Below are positions 5,206 to 6,828 of a stretch of DNA of 6,828 nt, piece by piece (position 1 is the stretch's first letter; each line of letters starts with the position of its first letter). The translations under genes and the position numbers were made by a program. The stretch comes from Spirochaetaceae bacterium (GTDB taxonomy: Bacteria; Spirochaetota; Spirochaetia; Treponematales; Breznakiellaceae): NCBI GenBank assembly GCA_031269165.1, contig JAISZQ010000371.1, positions 1-6,828 of the forward strand, in the 5' to 3' direction. Below the pieces are notes generated by a model. That model worked only from the letters and a program-made list of their open reading frames with translations, was not told the origin of the DNA and ran no database searches.

Positions 5206-5991
5206 GAGTTGGTCGGTGAGCAGTCCCCAGCCGTCAACGAGGACAAACAGGATCAGTTTGAACGGCATCGAGATCATCACGGGGGGGAGCATGATCATGC
5301 CCATCGACATTAGCGCGCTGGCGACCACCATGTCTATGACGATGAACGGAATGTAGAGCAATATGCCGATTTTGAACGCGACGGTGAGTTCGTTGAGGAT
5401 GAAGGCGGGGATCAGCACGTAGGTCGGGATGTCGGCAAGGGAGTTGGGTCGCGGGAGGCCGCGCATCGACATGAAAAGCTCGATGTTCTGTGGTTTTGTC
5501 CGCATTTGGTTGAACATGAAGATGCGAAGCGGCGTTTCGGCTTCGCGGTAGGCCTCTTCCACAGAGATTTCTCCGTCGGTAAGGGGGCGTACCGAGTTGG
5601 TATAGATTGTCTCGAAGGTCGGCCACATGATGAAGAGGGTGAGGAAGAGCGCGATGCCCATGAGCACCGAGTTGGGCGGTACTTGCTGGAGCGACAAGGC
5701 CCGTTTGATGAAGTCCAGCACGATGGAGATGCGGAGAAAACTTGTCATCAGGATGATGATGGACGGGGCGAGCGACAGCACGGTGAGGAGGAGGAGCAAC
5801 TGGACGGAAAAGGCCACCTCACGGCCCGACTCCGGATTCCGCACGGAGAAATCGATAAACGGGATAACGGGCGAGGGAAGCGGCGCGGGGATGGCCACCG
5901 TCCCCGTGGTTGACTGGGACGGAAAATTATCCTGCGCGGAAAGGGCAAAAGGCGCGAGGAAAAAGAGCGCGATGATCAGGCGCACCCGCAT
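5188..5991 (-). CDS. fliP: Flagellar export gate protein FliP
   Basis: A 267-residue FliP, the main pore subunit of the flagellar type III export gate in the inner membrane. A cleavable signal peptide at 1-19 (cut after ALSA) is typical of FliP. The conserved blocks are all present: MTSFLRISIVLDFIKRAL (82-99) with QQVPPN at 102-107, the LFLTLFIMWP helix (115-124), and LNELTVAFKIGI (199-210). FIVIDMVVASALMSMGM (216-232) and PFKLILFVLVDGW (243-255) complete the set. Membrane helices fall at about 62-83, 106-124, 192-214 and 215-238. The ATG at 5989-5991 is chosen over the TTG one codon earlier because GGGGAGG lies at proper distance and ATG overlaps the fliO stop as TGATG, implying coupled translation. 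The last six codons (MRSFV, stop) coincide with the 18-bp repeat that recurs before fliQ. Confidence 0.97.
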   Translation of the reverse strand: MRVRLIIALFFLAPFALSAQDNFPSQSTTGTVAIPAPLPSPVIPFIDFSVRNPESGREVAFSVQLLLLLTVLSLAPSIIILMTSFLRISIVLDFIKRALSLQQVPPNSVLMGIALFLTLFIMWPTFETIYTNSVRPLTDGEISVEEAYREAETPLRIFMFNQMRTKPQNIELFMSMRGLPRPNSLADIPTYVLIPAFILNELTVAFKIGILLYIPFIVIDMVVASALMSMGMIMLPPVMISMPFKLILFVLVDGWGLLTDQLMRSFV

Positions 5992-6656
5992 CAAAGCCTC
6001 CCCAAGCGGTCGGCCTGAGCGCGAATACCGCTTGCGGCGGGAGGCTGCGCGGCATCGGGCCGGGACCGGGCAAAACCGCCCGACAATCTTGCCAGTAGCG
6101 CGCGAAAATCGAGCCGTCGGGACTGGGCGGCGATCTCGCGGTTTGCCGCATCAAGCAGCATCGCGTCGACGACTTCTTTGTCGGTGATCTCCGTTATCAG
6201 CGAGACCTGCTCGTCGGTAACGCCCGCGAGCCACGCTTTATCCCCCACGGAGATGACGACGGCGGCGGCTTTCGGCGTAACGGCGGTACGGGCAAGGACT
6301 TTGAGATACGGGTCGTCCCTGATGCGGGCTCCGCTCTGTTTTTTAAGGAAGAAAACGAGTCCATAGATCGCGATGGCAACAAGCCCCAAGACGAGTATCA
6401 CACGGAGCAACGCAAACACCGAAGGCCCCGCACTCAAATCGGTGTCGGGAACGGCCTCGCCAAACACAAACACCGACTCCGATTCTCTGTCCGGCGCGGC
6501 GGCTACAGATTCCGTGTCCTCAACCGATGCCACGTCCTCGCCTGGCACACCGTCCGGCACCTCTTGTGTGAAGGAAAACCCAAGCGCATACCAAAAAAGC
6601 ACGGCAAAGAAAATGTGTTTCAGACGCCCCTCCCAAAACCCGTTACAAGCCCACAT
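5991..6656 (-). CDS. fliO: Flagellar biosynthesis protein FliO (FliO/FliZ family)
   Basis: A 221-residue FliO/FliZ-type protein that assists assembly of the FliP ring in the export gate. It has an N-terminal secretion signal, an acidic periplasmic linker (about 32-76) and one membrane helix at about 80-104. A cytoplasmic domain follows with the family pattern YLKVLARTAVTPKAAAVVIS then VGDKAWLAGVTDEQVSLI. The C-terminal tail is Ala/Arg-rich and likely disordered. The ATG at 6654-6656 has no ribosome binding site and lies only about 12 nt after the predicted transcription start. A CTG at 6621-6623 (codon 12) has GGGAGG at ideal distance and would give an N-terminus MKHIFFAVLFWYALG, a clean signal peptide. 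The true start may be this rare CTG, giving 210 residues. Identity is secure; the start is not. It overlaps fliP by one base. Confidence 0.88.
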   Translation of the reverse strand: MWACNGFWEGRLKHIFFAVLFWYALGFSFTQEVPDGVPGEDVASVEDTESVAAAPDRESESVFVFGEAVPDTDLSAGPSVFALLRVILVLGLVAIAIYGLVFFLKKQSGARIRDDPYLKVLARTAVTPKAAAVVISVGDKAWLAGVTDEQVSLITEITDKEVVDAMLLDAANREIAAQSRRLDFRALLARLSGGFARSRPDAAQPPAASGIRAQADRLGRL

Positions 6657-6675
6657 GGATTTTTAAACCGCTGGA

Positions 6676-6704
6676 ATGATACCAACGATTGTACGGATTG
6701 TCAA
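6676..6704 (-). promoter_or_regulatory. Strong sigma70-like promoter of fliOPQ
   Basis: On the minus strand a perfect TTGACA (6699-6704) is followed after 17 bp by TATCAT (6676-6681), five of six to consensus. Transcription would begin near 6669. A strong dedicated promoter fits the fact that fliO here is not directly preceded by fliM/fliY genes, so fliOPQ form their own short operon. Predicted from sequence only. Confidence 0.75.
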
Positions 6705-6716
6705 TAGCGCGCATTG

Positions 6717-6775
6717 CCTCAAAATTAATCTAGCCGAAAAGGGGCTGGTTCCTCAAAACTAAAACCTGGCCGAAA
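6717..6775. repeat. Two imperfect direct repeats upstream of the fliO promoter
   Basis: Copy one (6717-6739) and copy two (6751-6775) share CCTCAAAA, a short variable stretch, then AG or TG followed by GCCGAAA; they start 34 bp apart. The pair may be a small repeat element or binding sites for a regulator of the fliO promoter. The role is unknown. Confidence 0.45.
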
Positions 6776-6791
6776 TCAGACCGCTTCGGCC
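6758..6791 (-). terminator. Possible terminator of a gene beyond the right edge
   Basis: On the minus strand GGCCGAA and TTCGGCC (6785-6791 and 6768-6774) form a perfect 7-bp stem with a 10-base loop, followed by AGGTTTTAGTTTT, a broken T-run. It could end transcription of a minus-strand gene lying to the right of the window and insulate fliOPQ. The loop is long and the T-run interrupted, so this is weak. A second hairpin, CCTCC with GGAGG, lies at 6799-6813. Confidence 0.3.
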
Positions 6792-6828
6792 TGACTGTCC
6801 TCCTGACCGGAGGCTTGTCTCACTTTAC

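Overview
The window looks like part of a spirochete chromosome, most likely a Treponema-type host-associated species. The reasons are three consecutive flagellar export genes of spirochete type (fliO, fliP, fliQ), a short efflux adaptor that resembles the Borrelia BesA type, and many interspersed and tandem repeats. This assignment is inference from protein character; no rRNA or species marker is present. All six genes I can support lie on the minus strand, so transcription runs from right to left.

Right part (about 4723-6828): a strong sigma70-like promoter (TTGACA, 17 bp, TATCAT) drives fliO-fliP-fliQ, which encode core parts of the flagellar type III export gate. fliO and fliP overlap. fliP and fliQ are separated by a GC-rich structured insert of about 180 bp flanked by an exact 18-bp direct repeat. 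That repeat carries the fliQ ribosome binding site and start codon. No fliR follows fliQ, although fliR and flhB normally come next in spirochetes.

Middle (4136-4722): about 590 bp without a gene. It holds copies of a palindromic interspersed repeat, several other hairpins, and the promoter and palindromic operator of the next gene.

Left part (381-4135): a regulator gene followed by an outer membrane channel (TolC family) and a periplasmic adaptor (MFP family). The channel-then-adaptor order matches Borrelia besC-besA, but the RND pump gene (besB in Borrelia) does not follow within the window. The adaptor lacks the usual alpha-helical hairpin. The regulator is the most unusual item. It is a 443-residue protein with two separate TetR-type DNA-binding domains in one chain, and its gene carries an uninterrupted run of 11 G between them. 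A one-base slip in either direction stops translation before the second DNA-binding domain. A 47-bp cluster of nested inverted repeats lies between the regulator and the channel gene, and a different 22-bp near-palindrome lies on the regulator's own promoter. Together these suggest a phase-variable, two-headed repressor controlling an efflux operon; this is a hypothesis.

Far left (1-283): a 23-bp tandem repeat array of 12 units, extending off the window edge.
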